Assembly (NCBI GenBank): GCA_037139735.1
Contig: JBAXFU010000001.1
Span: 1-64,000 of the forward strand
DNA length: 64,000 nucleotides
Source of the DNA: UBA2402 sp037139735
GTDB taxonomy: Bacteria > Planctomycetota > Phycisphaerae > Phycisphaerales > UBA1924
Reading direction: 5' to 3'
The position numbers were made by a program, and so were the translations under genes. The notes under the pieces are model-generated. The model was not told the DNA's origin and did not search any database. It saw only the letters and a list, made by a program, of their open reading frames with translations. The first letter of the stretch is position 1, and every line of letters starts with the position of its first letter. This document shows positions 8,614 to 17,299 of this stretch, piece after piece.

Positions 8614-9423
8614 ATGGAGCCATCGCCGCAGGCAGTCTCGATTCACCCCGTCATCGAAGGCCCACGTGCCTGCGTGAAGTGCGGGTACAGCATCACGGGG
8701 CTCTTCACCAACGGCCACTGCCCTGAATGCGGCACGCCGGTCGCCGACTCGCTCCGGGGCGACCTGCTCCAACACGCCGGCAAGGACTACCTCAGGACCA
8801 TCCTGACCGGGCACTCCTGGGTGCTCAACGGCGTGCTCGCCATCATCGTCGTTCAGGTCGCCACCATGCTGGGCTCCATCACCGCAGCCATGCGAGGCGC
8901 GACCACGCCGCCACGAGAGTTCACCGCCATCCTCTCGCTGGTCGGCCTCGCCGTGTCGGTCTGGATCTTCCTCGGCTATGTCAAGCTCACCGAGCCCGAC
9001 CCGCAGTTCATCGGGCTGGAGCGTCCCGACACCGCGCGACAGCTCGTGCGACTCAGCGCCATCGTCACGATCATCGTCGGCGTGATCGCCTCCGTGCTGT
9101 ACCTGTCGACCTCGCTGAGCGGCGTCGTGGTCCTCATCCTCGGCGTGCTCCAACTCGTGGGCCTTGCCGCGTTCGTGATGCAGTTCCTCGCGATGATGAA
9201 CTACACGATCTGGCTTGGACGACGCATCCCGGACGCGTGGATCGTCCGACGCGCCTCGATGTATCGGTGGCTCCTGCCGCTCATCGCCATCGTGGGCGCG
9301 GTCCTCCTCTTCCTCGGCCCGCTCGTCGCGCTCATCATGTACTGGAACCTGCTCGACCGCATGCGCAAGCACCTGAAGTCGATCGTGGCCAACGGCCAAC
9401 CGGCCTCGCTCCGAGGCATGTGA
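8614..9423 (+). CDS. Zinc-ribbon membrane protein, unknown function
   Basis: A 269-residue protein with a small N-terminal zinc ribbon (Cys20, Cys23, Cys36, Cys39; CVKCGYSI and CPECG). About five membrane segments follow (roughly residues 70-92, 104-123, 148-166, 168-193, 218-245). The ribbon would face the cytoplasm. The architecture 'CxxCGY.L.GL.....CPECG' plus a membrane domain is common in planctomycete genomes and has no assigned function. The ATG at 8614 is chosen because it leaves only a short lead before the ribbon; no clear ribosome site precedes it. It lies alone after tRNA-Lys and ends 57 bases from a convergent gene. Confidence 0.82.
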   Translation: MEPSPQAVSIHPVIEGPRACVKCGYSITGLFTNGHCPECGTPVADSLRGDLLQHAGKDYLRTILTGHSWVLNGVLAIIVVQVATMLGSITAAMRGATTPPREFTAILSLVGLAVSVWIFLGYVKLTEPDPQFIGLERPDTARQLVRLSAIVTIIVGVIASVLYLSTSLSGVVVLILGVLQLVGLAAFVMQFLAMMNYTIWLGRRIPDAWIVRRASMYRWLLPLIAIVGAVLLFLGPLVALIMYWNLLDRMRKHLKSIVANGQPASLRGM

Positions 9424-9480
9424 GGCTACACCGTGGCGACGAAACTGCAGTTCGCGGGGTGATGTTGCCACCGCGGGCGG

Positions 9481-10494
9481 TCACTTCACCCGCTTCACCG
9501 CCACCGCCTCCGACGCTCCCTCGACCTTCATCCGATGCTCCGAGCCGTCGCGGACGATCGTCACGTCGGGATCGAAGAGGGTCGTGTAGGTGGTGAGGTA
9601 CTCGGTTTGTTCCCAAATATCGCCGTTGGCGAGCCGGTAGAGGCGGCCGCGGGCGAAGCCCTCGAACTTGCCGCGGATGGAGGATTCGACTCGCTCGGGC
9701 GTGCCGGGGACGGACCATGGGCTGCCACGGGTGATGAGCGACGCGCGGACAGGCTTGTCGACGCCGTCGATCACCAGCGACACCGATGACCCCGACCCGT
9801 ACGCCGTCACCGTCGGATCGCTCCGATTCACCGATTGCTGGATGGAGTCCGTCACTTCGTACACGCTTCCCGAGGCCATTTTGAGGAGCGTGCCGCGTCG
9901 AAGATCGGTCACTCGTCCGTCCACCCGGGTGCGTTCGGTCACGGAGCCCGTGGGCTGGCTTGGCGTGCTTGAGCCCGGAGGCGGTAAGAGACCCGGCGAA
10001 GAGGGCGTGCCCGGAGCGGGCCGACTGGTGGCCGGTGGCGGCTGGCTGGGCGCCGCCGGTGGGAAGATCGCGGGATTGCTCCAAGGCACGGACGGAGGGG
10101 CCACCCACCGAGGGCCGTTTCCGCCGCCTGGCGCCGAGGACTTTGACGGCGACGTCGGACGCGATCGCTCGCGTGCGGCATCCTGCGCTCGCGTCAACTC
10201 GTTCTTCAACCGGCGAGTTTGCTCGAGACACGCGGCCTTGTCGCTCTCGAGTTGAACGACACGCGATTCCACCTCGGCGAGTCGCCGCACGAGGGCCTCG
10301 ACATCGCCAGTAAGGCGCAGTTGCTCCTCGAGTTGCTTCACCCGCCGTTCCCCGACCTCGCGGTCAAGGCGGCACTGGGCCAACTCGAGACGAAGTGCCG
10401 CGGTAGGGTCCTCGGGAGGGGAGGTTTGGGCTAGCGACGGCGCCACGGAGACGCCGATGGCGACCGCCGCGATGAGAACGTGGAAGGGGTGCAT
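9481..10494 (-). CDS. Secreted coiled-coil protein with duplicated C-terminal domain
   Basis: A 337-residue exported protein of unknown function. A signal peptide (MHPFHVLIAAVAIGVSVAPS, cleaved near SLAQ) is followed by a coiled coil (about 28-110, with Leu/Glu/Gln/Arg heptads). Next comes a Pro/Ser-rich linker (about 110-185), then two similar beta-rich units. The first runs from about 193 (LLKMASGSVYEVTD, then DPTVTAYGSGSSVSLVIDG). The second runs from about 280 (LYRLANGDIWEQTE, then DPDVTIVRDGSEHRMKVEG). The shared pattern 'aliphatic-x-(L/M)ASG or LANG, then a DP.VT. strand' points to an internal duplication of an SH3-like fold. The start was taken at the signal peptide; the longer frame upstream is Arg/Ser-rich and unlikely. 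The role could be an envelope-associated binding or scaffold protein, but this is not shown. Confidence 0.78.
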   Translation of the reverse strand: MHPFHVLIAAVAIGVSVAPSLAQTSPPEDPTAALRLELAQCRLDREVGERRVKQLEEQLRLTGDVEALVRRLAEVESRVVQLESDKAACLEQTRRLKNELTRAQDAARERSRPTSPSKSSAPGGGNGPRWVAPPSVPWSNPAIFPPAAPSQPPPATSRPAPGTPSSPGLLPPPGSSTPSQPTGSVTERTRVDGRVTDLRRGTLLKMASGSVYEVTDSIQQSVNRSDPTVTAYGSGSSVSLVIDGVDKPVRASLITRGSPWSVPGTPERVESSIRGKFEGFARGRLYRLANGDIWEQTEYLTTYTTLFDPDVTIVRDGSEHRMKVEGASEAVAVKRVK

Positions 10495-10762
10495 GCCGGA
10501 CTCCTGTACCGCGGTGGCGGTGCGGCATGGTATGCGAGAACGCTCGCTTGAACCTCCCCGCGCCGTCCGCAGCTCAGGGAATGCCGCAGCTCGTCGCCAC
10601 GTCGAAGAGCGCTCGCTCCAAGCGGCGGCAGAAGCTCGTCGCATCGCACAAGGGTGACGCCCACATCCGATCGCGGAGCGACCGATGGCGCCAACCGACT
10701 CGGGTTCGTTGCGGCGACGGGGCTGGCCGAACATGACGGCCCACCGATGATCGATCCTGCTT

Positions 10763-12571
10763 TCAGCGACAGCCGCCCGCTGTCCAGAAGGCGAGGAAGG
10801 CCGAGACGTCGCTCGAGTCGACCCGTCCGTCGAGGTCGATATCGGCAACGAGGCGAGAGGCGTTCCAGTTGGAGAAGAAGACCTCGACGTCGAGTCCGTC
10901 GACGCCGCCGTTGTCGTCGAAGTCGGCCATGCACCACGCCCCGACGCGGTCGCGAAGATACGCCGCGGCTGCCTGGGCGTTGACCAGTCCGTACCCGAAC
11001 AAGTCGTCGCGGCCGGGGTCGCCCAGATCGGTGGCGGTGGCCTCGAGCGCCTCGCGGATCTGCGCCGGGGTGGCGTGGCGACGACCGACCTCGGCGACCA
11101 TCAACGCGGCGACGCCCGCGACGTGGGGGCACGCCATCGAGGTACCCGAGAAGGCGGCATAGCCGTGTCCGCCGCTGGTGGCGATGGTGACGGGAATGGC
11201 GCCGCGTCCGAAGAGGTCGTCGCCATCGGCCTGCGAGATGCCGATGACGGGGACGGAGGAGTTGCCGTTGAGCGTGCCGCTGAAGAGGCCGGCGGCGTTG
11301 TTGGCGATGATGACTCCCACCGCGCCGGCGGCGACGGCGTTGGTGGCCTTGGTGGCGAAGGTGATGCCGCCGCCTCGACGGATCAGGGCGATGTTGCCCG
11401 CGACCTCCGGGGGGAAGTCGGAGGGCGAGCCGCCCAAGCCGCAGCCGACGGCGATGGCGCTCGCGCGGCCGCTCGCGCTGCCCGCGAGGGTCGCGCTCTC
11501 ATGATCGACACCGGCCCACGAGGCGACGCCAGTGGGAACGGTCGAAAGCACGCCGACGCCGGGGGCCGAAACGCTGATGTTGGGCCCGAAGTTCGAGAAG
11601 CTTGCGCGGCTGTTCGCCGAATCGACCGCCGCGACCGAGAGCACGCCGGGGTACCACGCGGGGTAGAAGGGATCTCTCGAGTTGTTGTTGCCCGCGGCAG
11701 CCACGACGAGCACGCCCGAGGCGACCACCGCCGCGTACAGGTCGGCTTCGGCCTGATCGCTGCCCGTGCTGCCCAGGGACATGCTGATGACGTCGGCACC
11801 GTTGGTGGCGGCCCAGTCCGCGCCCGCCATCACGCCGGCATTCGAACCCGACCCGCTATCGCCCAGCACCTTGCCGATCATGAGCGAGGCAGAAGGGGCG
11901 ACCCCTACCACGCCGTCGGTGTTGTCGACCGCGAGCACGGTGCCGGAGCAGTGCGTGCCGTGACTGTTGCCGTCCTGCACCGCTTGGCCGGAGACGAACG
12001 ATCGGGTCAGGATCGGTTCGGGGAGATCCGGATGTCCGAAGTCAAAACCCGTGTCGAGCACGGCGACGACCGCGCCCCCGCCGCGGCTGGCCGTCCATGT
12101 CTGCGGGCCTCGAACCGAGTCGATGCCATAGGGCACGGTCTGTCCCGCCGCCTTCACGATTCGATCGCGAACGGCGTACTGCACCAACGAACTGGCCTTG
12201 TACGCCTTGACGGCGGCGTCCTCTCGTCCGGGCTTCACCTCGACGCAGCGGAGGCCGGGAACCAACGCGTACTCGAACGCCACGCTGACGACCCCGGCCT
12301 TGGCGTCAAGGCGCGCCAAGTCCTTCGCCTTGACGCCGGGCTTGGTTCGGACGAGGACGCGACGAGCGAACCAATCGGGAGCGGCCGTGACGGCCGCCTT
12401 CGCCTTGGCCGGTGCGGCCGCCGGCTTCGGCTTGATGGAGGCAGCCGACTTCGCCCCCGCCTTGCCTGCCTTTTCGGTCGCGTTCGCGGTCCCCGTCCCG
12501 AGCGCACCGAAGGAACCGGCGGACAGGGCGAGGAGGCTTGCGACGAGCCGGAGGGCGGTGCGGTTGGGCAT
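10763..12571 (-). CDS. Secreted subtilisin-like serine protease with PA insert and dockerin-like tail
   Basis: A 602-residue S8 peptidase. An N-terminal signal sequence is followed by a Lys/Ala-rich stretch and a propeptide-like region (about 65-140). The catalytic triad is readable: Asp173 (VVAVLDTGFDFGH), His204 (NSHGTHCSGT) and Ser478 (FSGTSMACPHVAG); the oxyanion Asn lies in AAAGNNNS. Between His and Ser sits a protease-associated (PA) domain, about 350-455. The C terminus (about 545-602) has two calcium-loop-like repeats, DFDDNGGVDGLDVEVFF and DIDLDGRVDSSDVSAFL, ending in AGGCR. This matches the dockerin-like tails elsewhere in the window, except that an Arg follows the final Cys. Likely an extracellular or envelope protease. 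No strong ribosome site precedes the ATG. Confidence 0.93.
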   Translation of the reverse strand: MPNRTALRLVASLLALSAGSFGALGTGTANATEKAGKAGAKSAASIKPKPAAAPAKAKAAVTAAPDWFARRVLVRTKPGVKAKDLARLDAKAGVVSVAFEYALVPGLRCVEVKPGREDAAVKAYKASSLVQYAVRDRIVKAAGQTVPYGIDSVRGPQTWTASRGGGAVVAVLDTGFDFGHPDLPEPILTRSFVSGQAVQDGNSHGTHCSGTVLAVDNTDGVVGVAPSASLMIGKVLGDSGSGSNAGVMAGADWAATNGADVISMSLGSTGSDQAEADLYAAVVASGVLVVAAAGNNNSRDPFYPAWYPGVLSVAAVDSANSRASFSNFGPNISVSAPGVGVLSTVPTGVASWAGVDHESATLAGSASGRASAIAVGCGLGGSPSDFPPEVAGNIALIRRGGGITFATKATNAVAAGAVGVIIANNAAGLFSGTLNGNSSVPVIGISQADGDDLFGRGAIPVTIATSGGHGYAAFSGTSMACPHVAGVAALMVAEVGRRHATPAQIREALEATATDLGDPGRDDLFGYGLVNAQAAAAYLRDRVGAWCMADFDDNGGVDGLDVEVFFSNWNASRLVADIDLDGRVDSSDVSAFLAFWTAGGCR

Positions 12572-12719
12572 GGGGGATTCTCGAAGGAGCGTGGCTGCGA
12601 CCGTCCGCCCCGCGAAGGGACGGACGAATCCTCGATTCGCATGATAGCGGGCCTGTGTTGCGTCTCGTCGACGGCGGCGTCACTTCGACACCCGTTGGGT
12701 ACTTCCCGGACTTGGAAAC

Positions 12720-12755
12720 CAAAAAAGCGACGCGAGCCCCGACCGGGGCTCGCGT
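12720..12755 (-). terminator. Rho-independent terminator
   Basis: On the minus strand a perfect 11-bp stem, ACGCGAGCCCC (plus strand 12730-12740) against GGGGCTCGCGT (12745-12755), has a 4-base loop and is followed by CGC and six T residues (A run at 12721-12726). It lies 30 bases after the stop of the PEP-CTERM-like gene at 12786 and separates it from the protease gene. Confidence 0.92.
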
Positions 12756-12785
12756 TGCTGCGTGAGGGACTTGTGTGGGGGCCGA

Positions 12786-13433
12786 TCAGCGGCGTCGGCG
12801 CCCGCACAGTCCGGCCAACGCCAACAGGCCCATCGCGCCGGGTGCGGGGATGACGCGAACGTCGTCGATGCCGAGGATCGACTCGAACGTGCCGTCCGTG
12901 TCGGTGATCGAGAAGGTCAACTCATAGAAGCCCGACGACGATGCCGGCAGCACGTGCGAGATGCGATGCCAACCCACGTTGGTGTCGTCATCCAGCATGG
13001 AGGCGGCATCCATGTTGAACCGGACGAGTTCGGCACTCCCCTGGCCGTCGTCCAGCCTCGCAAACGCCCCGTCGGTGCTGGGCGCGAAGTCTCCGAAGTC
13101 GTAGAAGATCATGAACTCGAGCACTTCGCCCGGATTGGCGGCGAAACGCTGCGACAGGGTCGCCCCCTGCCGATCGAACGAGTCCGTGCTCCAGAGGGCC
13201 GCGAATCGATCACCCTCGGTGGGGCCCCACTGTCCACTCAGCGGCTCCTGCTGGCCCATGTGAATCGGATCCCTCGCGATGAGGGAACCGGTGGACGACG
13301 AACCGCCGTTGCCGACGTAGCTCCACCCGGCGAAACCCGACTCGAATCCGCCGTTGGCGATGCCCGCGTGGGCCTCCGAAGCCGCGACCGCGAGCATGAG
13401 GGTCGCGATGCTGCGCGTGATGTTGCCTTGCAT
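12786..13433 (-). CDS. Secreted protein with PEP-CTERM-like sorting signal
   Basis: A 215-residue exported protein. The signal peptide (MQGNITRSIATLMLAVAASE, cleaved near AHA) leads directly into NGGFESGFAGW, the start of a jelly-roll-like fold common in planctomycete surface proteins. The C terminus is a tripartite sorting signal: a PAPGA motif, a short hydrophobic helix (MGLLALAGLC), and a final RRRR. It resembles PEP-CTERM, in which exosortase cuts near the motif, but has Pro-Ala-Pro-Gly rather than Pro-Glu-Pro. The cargo domain resembles carbohydrate-binding or choice-of-anchor folds; no catalytic motif is visible. A good ribosome site (GAGGAGAG) precedes the ATG. It lies downstream of the beta-propeller gene on the same strand. 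Confidence 0.88.
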   Translation of the reverse strand: MQGNITRSIATLMLAVAASEAHAGIANGGFESGFAGWSYVGNGGSSSTGSLIARDPIHMGQQEPLSGQWGPTEGDRFAALWSTDSFDRQGATLSQRFAANPGEVLEFMIFYDFGDFAPSTDGAFARLDDGQGSAELVRFNMDAASMLDDDTNVGWHRISHVLPASSSGFYELTFSITDTDGTFESILGIDDVRVIPAPGAMGLLALAGLCGRRRR

Positions 13434-13480
13434 GATGGTCTCTCCTCTCGTGTGTTTCCTGGTGAACGGGATCTTGACAT

Positions 13481-15472
13481 TCAGGGCTGCACCACAACGG
13501 CGTCACGGCCTTCGACCACGACGCCTCCTCCGATCGACGCACGGATCACGCCCGCCTGATCGCCGGGCACGAACCCGCAGTCGCCGGTCCGGAATCCATA
13601 CAGCATGTCGGGCCGTCCGTCGCGGTTCACGTCGAGCACGCGGCCGGGACGAACCGGCGAGGCCTCGGTTCCCGATCGGCCGAACCGCACACTGGCGGGC
13701 TGGAGCTGGGCCACGCTCACGGTGTCGGTGCCCATGATGGCGACATAGATCGTGTAGGGCTTCGAGAGCGACACGAGGTTGGGGTTGAAGCCGGGCGTGA
13801 TCTCCACCGGAACGGCGACAGGCGCTGCGACCGTGAGGTCGTAGAGGACCGGCGTCTCGGTCACGCCCGGCCCGCGAAAGAGCGTCGTGCGCATCTCGAT
13901 GTAACGCCCCTGCACGCCCCGCCCATGGAACGAGACGCCATTGGCCACCTGCATGAATGGCACCGACGTGAGCCCGGAGATCGTGTCGGCCGCGCGGACC
14001 ATCGTGACGACGCCGGTGCCTTGCGGCTCGGAACTGGTCCATGACACGGTGCCCCAATCGAGGCCCGCCAACCTGCCGTCATAGACGACCGTCCACGTGC
14101 CCTGCTGGCTCGTCAGGCCGACGGCAACGGCACCGGTCATGTCGGAGTAGTTGTACGGACCCGCCCCGCCGCCCAGCGAGACCGTCAGATCCACCGCGCC
14201 CAGGCCGTCGCCCCCGCCGTGGGGATCGATTCGCATCACGTCGTGCGAGTTGTAGTTGGTGACCCACACCTTTCCGTTGGCGTCGCGAGCCACGCCCGTG
14301 GGGTGGTTGCCGACCGGAATCTGCTTGAGGAGGGCCCCGTTGTTGGTGAACCGGCCGACCGTGTTCGAGTAGCTGCACGCGACCCACACGTTGTCGTCGA
14401 CGGGCGTGACGGCCACGCCGCGGCCGCCGCTGGCGCCAAGGCCCACCGGGAAGCCCGGAAAGACCGTGCCGCTTGGCGAAAGCTTGAAGAGACTGTTGTC
14501 GGTCCAGTTGGCGTTCCAGATGTTGCCTTGAGAATCGGCCCCCAATCCGTAGGTGAGTCGGCCGAGATTGATGACCGACCCGCTGTCCGTGGCCGGGTCG
14601 TATCGGAGCAAGGCTCGCTGGTTCAGGCTGGCGGACCAGAGGATGCCGTGTCCATCGACCAGGCCGCCGTATCCGCCGCAGCCGAAGCGGCCCGCGACAT
14701 CGAGGCTGGCGAGCACGGCGCCAGTGTCGCCGTTGAGTTTCACGAAGCGGGAGGGCGAGTACCCGGGAAACCCGCCCGCCCAGAGGTTGTTCTGGCCGTC
14801 GATCGAGACATGCCGGATCTCGGCGGCGCCTGGCGTGCGGGCGTAGACGATGATCGTCTCGTCGTCGGCGGTGCTCACGCCGCCGTCGTTGTCGGCGCCC
14901 CCGGCGTTGGACCAGTCGAGGATGTCCCCCAGGCCTCGCGAGGTCCGGATCAGGCCGTCGCCGTCGCGGTCGACGGCCGTGCTGTACGCGAAGGGCGGCT
15001 GGAGGTACTGCCCGTTGGGATTGGGCGAGAAACCGCCGCCGGCAACCTTGTCGCCCCGCGTGCCGCCGATGACGATGCCGATCTTGATGACCGAACCGTT
15101 GCCGTTCGCGTTTTCATTGCGATTCCCGCACCAGACGTTGCCGTAGAGGTCGACGGTGGTGCGAGAGGGATTCCGCCCGCGTCCATTTGGAGACGAGAGG
15201 TACTCGCCGAGCACCTGCCCCGTGTTCGTCTCGATGCGGACGATCGTGCCTCGATCGGAGCAGGCCACGCAGAGGAAAGGCAGCGGCTCGGCCGTGGGGT
15301 TGAGTTGAAGCTGATGGTTGAAGGGCGGATTGTGGTTGAGGTTGGCGAGAGCCCCCTCGTCGAAGTCTGGATCCAGCGTGTAGGTGCGGACCTGTGCCGC
15401 CGCCAGTCCCGAGATGCACGACAACACCCCTGCGACCAGCGTGAGGGAACAACGATCGACGCGACGTGGCAT
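13481..15472 (-). CDS. Secreted beta-propeller (NHL/virginiamycin-lyase-like) protein
   Basis: A 663-residue exported protein. After a signal peptide (cleaved near GLAAAQ) come several propeller blades with the repeated pattern 'D..G.(I/V)W..N...N...(K/R)': TTVDLYGNVWCGNRN, IDGQNNLWAGGFPG, VDGHGILWSASLNQ, ADSQGNIWNANWTD, VTPVDDNVWVACSY and RDANGKVWVTNYNS. These are typical of NHL or streptogramin-B-lyase-like propellers, but the lyase catalytic residues cannot be confirmed. The last 200 residues form beta-rich modules with a metal-loop-like VLDVNRDGRPDMLYG. It probably binds ligands or partners at the cell surface. A strong ribosome site (AAGGAGACAG) fixes the ATG at 15472, discarding 20 Arg-rich residues upstream. 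It precedes the PEP-CTERM-like gene by 47 bases, so the two are likely co-transcribed. Confidence 0.85.
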   Translation of the reverse strand: MPRRVDRCSLTLVAGVLSCISGLAAAQVRTYTLDPDFDEGALANLNHNPPFNHQLQLNPTAEPLPFLCVACSDRGTIVRIETNTGQVLGEYLSSPNGRGRNPSRTTVDLYGNVWCGNRNENANGNGSVIKIGIVIGGTRGDKVAGGGFSPNPNGQYLQPPFAYSTAVDRDGDGLIRTSRGLGDILDWSNAGGADNDGGVSTADDETIIVYARTPGAAEIRHVSIDGQNNLWAGGFPGYSPSRFVKLNGDTGAVLASLDVAGRFGCGGYGGLVDGHGILWSASLNQRALLRYDPATDSGSVINLGRLTYGLGADSQGNIWNANWTDNSLFKLSPSGTVFPGFPVGLGASGGRGVAVTPVDDNVWVACSYSNTVGRFTNNGALLKQIPVGNHPTGVARDANGKVWVTNYNSHDVMRIDPHGGGDGLGAVDLTVSLGGGAGPYNYSDMTGAVAVGLTSQQGTWTVVYDGRLAGLDWGTVSWTSSEPQGTGVVTMVRAADTISGLTSVPFMQVANGVSFHGRGVQGRYIEMRTTLFRGPGVTETPVLYDLTVAAPVAVPVEITPGFNPNLVSLSKPYTIYVAIMGTDTVSVAQLQPASVRFGRSGTEASPVRPGRVLDVNRDGRPDMLYGFRTGDCGFVPGDQAGVIRASIGGGVVVEGRDAVVVQP

Positions 15473-15617
15473 GTTCTGTCTCCTTCTCCGTCGGCCACGG
15501 GATGACGGCCCGTCGCTCGACAGGTCGATCATGGCCGTTCTTCGTCATCTCCGCTACGGGGAAGTTTCCCTGTGGAGGCTCCTGCGCCGCCAACCTGTGG
15601 CCGACCGTGTGCGACTC

Positions 15618-15634
15618 ATACCCCCCTGGGGTAT
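15618..15634. promoter_or_regulatory. CsoR-family operator palindrome
   Basis: ATACCCCCCTGGGGTAT is a perfect inverted repeat with 7-base arms and a 3-base centre, 30 bases upstream of the CsoR-type gene. CsoR, RcnR and CstR repressors bind such TACC-G/C-tract-GGTA sites, so this is the probable autoregulatory operator of the metal-response operon. Confidence 0.85.
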
Positions 15635-15663
15635 CATCCGACGACGATTCGCGAGACCTCTCG

Positions 15664-16044
15664 ATGGCCCGACGACTTCCGACCCGCACACGACGCCTCG
15701 CATCCCGCACCGCCGCCTGCTGCCAGGAGCCGGCGACCCGCTGCGCAGGCGAGCCGAGAAAGGCCGTGGCCGTCGACGCGTCGATCAAGGCGGCCAACCT
15801 CAGGCACCTTCGCCGCATCGAGGGACAGATCCGAGGCATCGCGGCGATGATCGAGCAGGACCGCTACTGCGCGGACATCATGACGCAGGTGGCCGCGGCA
15901 AGGGAGTCGCTGCGCACCGTCGCCAACACCCTGCTCGCCAATCACCTCAAGCACTGCGCCGCCGCGGCGCTGGCGGGCGACGCCTTGCGTCGAGACGCGA
16001 TGATCGACGAACTGACTTCGCTGATGAGCCGCCTGAATCGATGA
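15664..16044 (+). CDS. CsoR/RcnR-family metal-sensing transcriptional repressor
   Basis: A 126-residue all-helical repressor of the CsoR family. The core begins near residue 42 with NLRHLRRIEGQIRGIAAMIE, the family's first helix, and continues with DRYCADIMTQVAAARESL. The copper-type ligand set is present: Cys69, His94 and Cys98 (YC...NHLKHC), the Cys-His-Cys pattern of Cu(I) CsoR. Metal binding releases the operator, here the palindrome 30 bases upstream. The first 40 residues are an Arg-rich extension with three extra cysteines (19, 20, 27), unusual for the family; the true start could be further in, but no better ATG or ribosome site is seen. It heads an operon with a metal-binding lipoprotein and an outer-membrane barrel. 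Cu(I) is most likely; persulfide sensing is an alternative. Confidence 0.9.
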   Translation: MARRLPTRTRRLASRTAACCQEPATRCAGEPRKAVAVDASIKAANLRHLRRIEGQIRGIAAMIEQDRYCADIMTQVAAARESLRTVANTLLANHLKHCAAAALAGDALRRDAMIDELTSLMSRLNR

Positions 16045-16066
16045 ACCGCACGACATGGAGCCCGCC

Positions 16067-16420
16067 ATGACCCGTCACGCACCCGCCATCGCCACGCTCG
16101 CCTTGATGTCGCTCGTCTGGAGCGGCGGAGGCTGCTCCCAACGACGCGATGCCGCGGCCGTCGCCGACGCCGCCACGGACGACAAGCCCCTTGAGGGCCG
16201 CGAAGCCGTGCTCACCATCTTCGGGATGTCCTGCCCCCTGTGCGCGAACAACGTGGACAAGACGCTGGCCGCCGTGCCCGGGGTGTCGATGGTGCATGTC
16301 GACATGGGCGCGGGCAGGGCACGCATCGCGATCGACGGCTCGAAGCCGGTGACGAGGCGTCAACTGGCCGCGGCGGTCGATCGCAGCGGCTTCACCCTGA
16401 AGGGAATCGAGACGCCGTGA
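16067..16420 (+). CDS. Heavy-metal-associated domain lipoprotein
   Basis: A 117-residue predicted lipoprotein with one HMA domain. The signal peptide ends in SGGGC, so Cys23 should be lipidated and the protein tethered in the periplasm. A linker of about 20 residues precedes the HMA fold (about 45-117), whose metal loop is GMSCPLCANNV with Cys56 and Cys59. The spacing is that of MerP, CopZ and P-type ATPase domains. It would bind Cu(I) or Hg(II) outside the cytoplasmic membrane. The ATG at 16067 has GGAG 7 bases upstream; an in-frame ATG at 16055 adds four residues. It sits 22 bases after the CsoR-type gene and 35 bases before the barrel gene, an operon. No P-type ATPase is encoded nearby. 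Confidence 0.88.
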   Translation: MTRHAPAIATLALMSLVWSGGGCSQRRDAAAVADAATDDKPLEGREAVLTIFGMSCPLCANNVDKTLAAVPGVSMVHVDMGAGRARIAIDGSKPVTRRQLAAAVDRSGFTLKGIETP

Positions 16421-16455
16421 GGCCCCCGCTCCGGTCGCGTTCACGAGCACGACGA

Positions 16456-17286
16456 ATGAATCACCAGGCACGTCACGCCATCCTGGCTCTCGCCGCAGCG
16501 GCCTCCTCCGCCGCCGCGCAGGAGGCCACGAACACCCCCGCCGCCACGCAACCGGCCCAGGGCCACCTCGCCTTCCGCGAACGGCTGCAGTACGTCAGGC
16601 TCGGCGACGACCCCTCCCCCGAGCGCCGCGACATCGACACGTTCGTGGCGACGACCACGCTGACGTACGGCGTGCGGCGGGACATGGCGGCGAGCCTCGA
16701 TCTGCCGTTGGCGTTCGTCTCGTTCGACGCCCCCGCCGGCGGCGAGGAAGACTTCGGCGTCAACGACCTGGCATTGACCGTCAAGTACCGTCCCTTCCAG
16801 CGAGACCTCGGTCCGATCGATTCGCTGCGATTGGCCGTGTACGGGGGCGTCGAGATCCCCAGCGGCGACGGCGACTTCTCAAGCCACTCGTGGGATCCGT
16901 TCGTCGGCTGCGTCTTCACGGCCATCCTGGGTCGACACGGCATCAATCAGTCGATCTCGTACAAGTTCAACACCGGCGGCGATCTCTTCACGATGCGAGC
17001 GGGTGATGGTCGCGACGACGCGTTGCGGTACGACACCGCCTACCTCTTCCGGGTGAGCCCGGTCGAGTACGCCGCGGACACGACCGCCGCGCTCTACGCG
17101 ACGGTCGAACTCAACGGGTTGTACGAGACGGGCGGCGACAACGAGGTGATGCTCGGACCGGGCGTGCTCTACGAAGCGAAGACCTTCGCGGCGGAGGCCG
17201 CCTTCGGCGTTCCGGTCGTGCAGGACGTGCAGGAACGGCCTGAAACGAAGCTGACCCTGACGGTCGGCGTGCGTCTGCTGTTCTGA
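16456..17286 (+). CDS. Outer-membrane beta-barrel protein of the metal operon
   Basis: A 276-residue exported protein. The signal peptide is MNHQARHAILALAAAASSAA, cleaved near AQ. The mature part alternates polar and hydrophobic residues over many strands (ATTTLTYGVRRDMAASLDL, NDLALTVKYRPF, SLRLAVYGGVEIPSG, AALYATVELNGLY) and ends in LTLTVGVRLLF, with the terminal aromatic typical of outer-membrane insertion. It resembles the broad 'transporter/MetA-like' barrel family (compare the VEIPSGDGDFSSHSWDP loop). It is the third gene of the CsoR operon and may be a passive metal or small-molecule channel, or a structural partner of the metal-binding lipoprotein. It ends 13 bases from the convergent gene's stop. 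Confidence 0.85.
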   Translation: MNHQARHAILALAAAASSAAAQEATNTPAATQPAQGHLAFRERLQYVRLGDDPSPERRDIDTFVATTTLTYGVRRDMAASLDLPLAFVSFDAPAGGEEDFGVNDLALTVKYRPFQRDLGPIDSLRLAVYGGVEIPSGDGDFSSHSWDPFVGCVFTAILGRHGINQSISYKFNTGGDLFTMRAGDGRDDALRYDTAYLFRVSPVEYAADTTAALYATVELNGLYETGGDNEVMLGPGVLYEAKTFAAEAAFGVPVVQDVQERPETKLTLTVGVRLLF

Positions 17287-17299
17287 GGGATCGCCTTCG

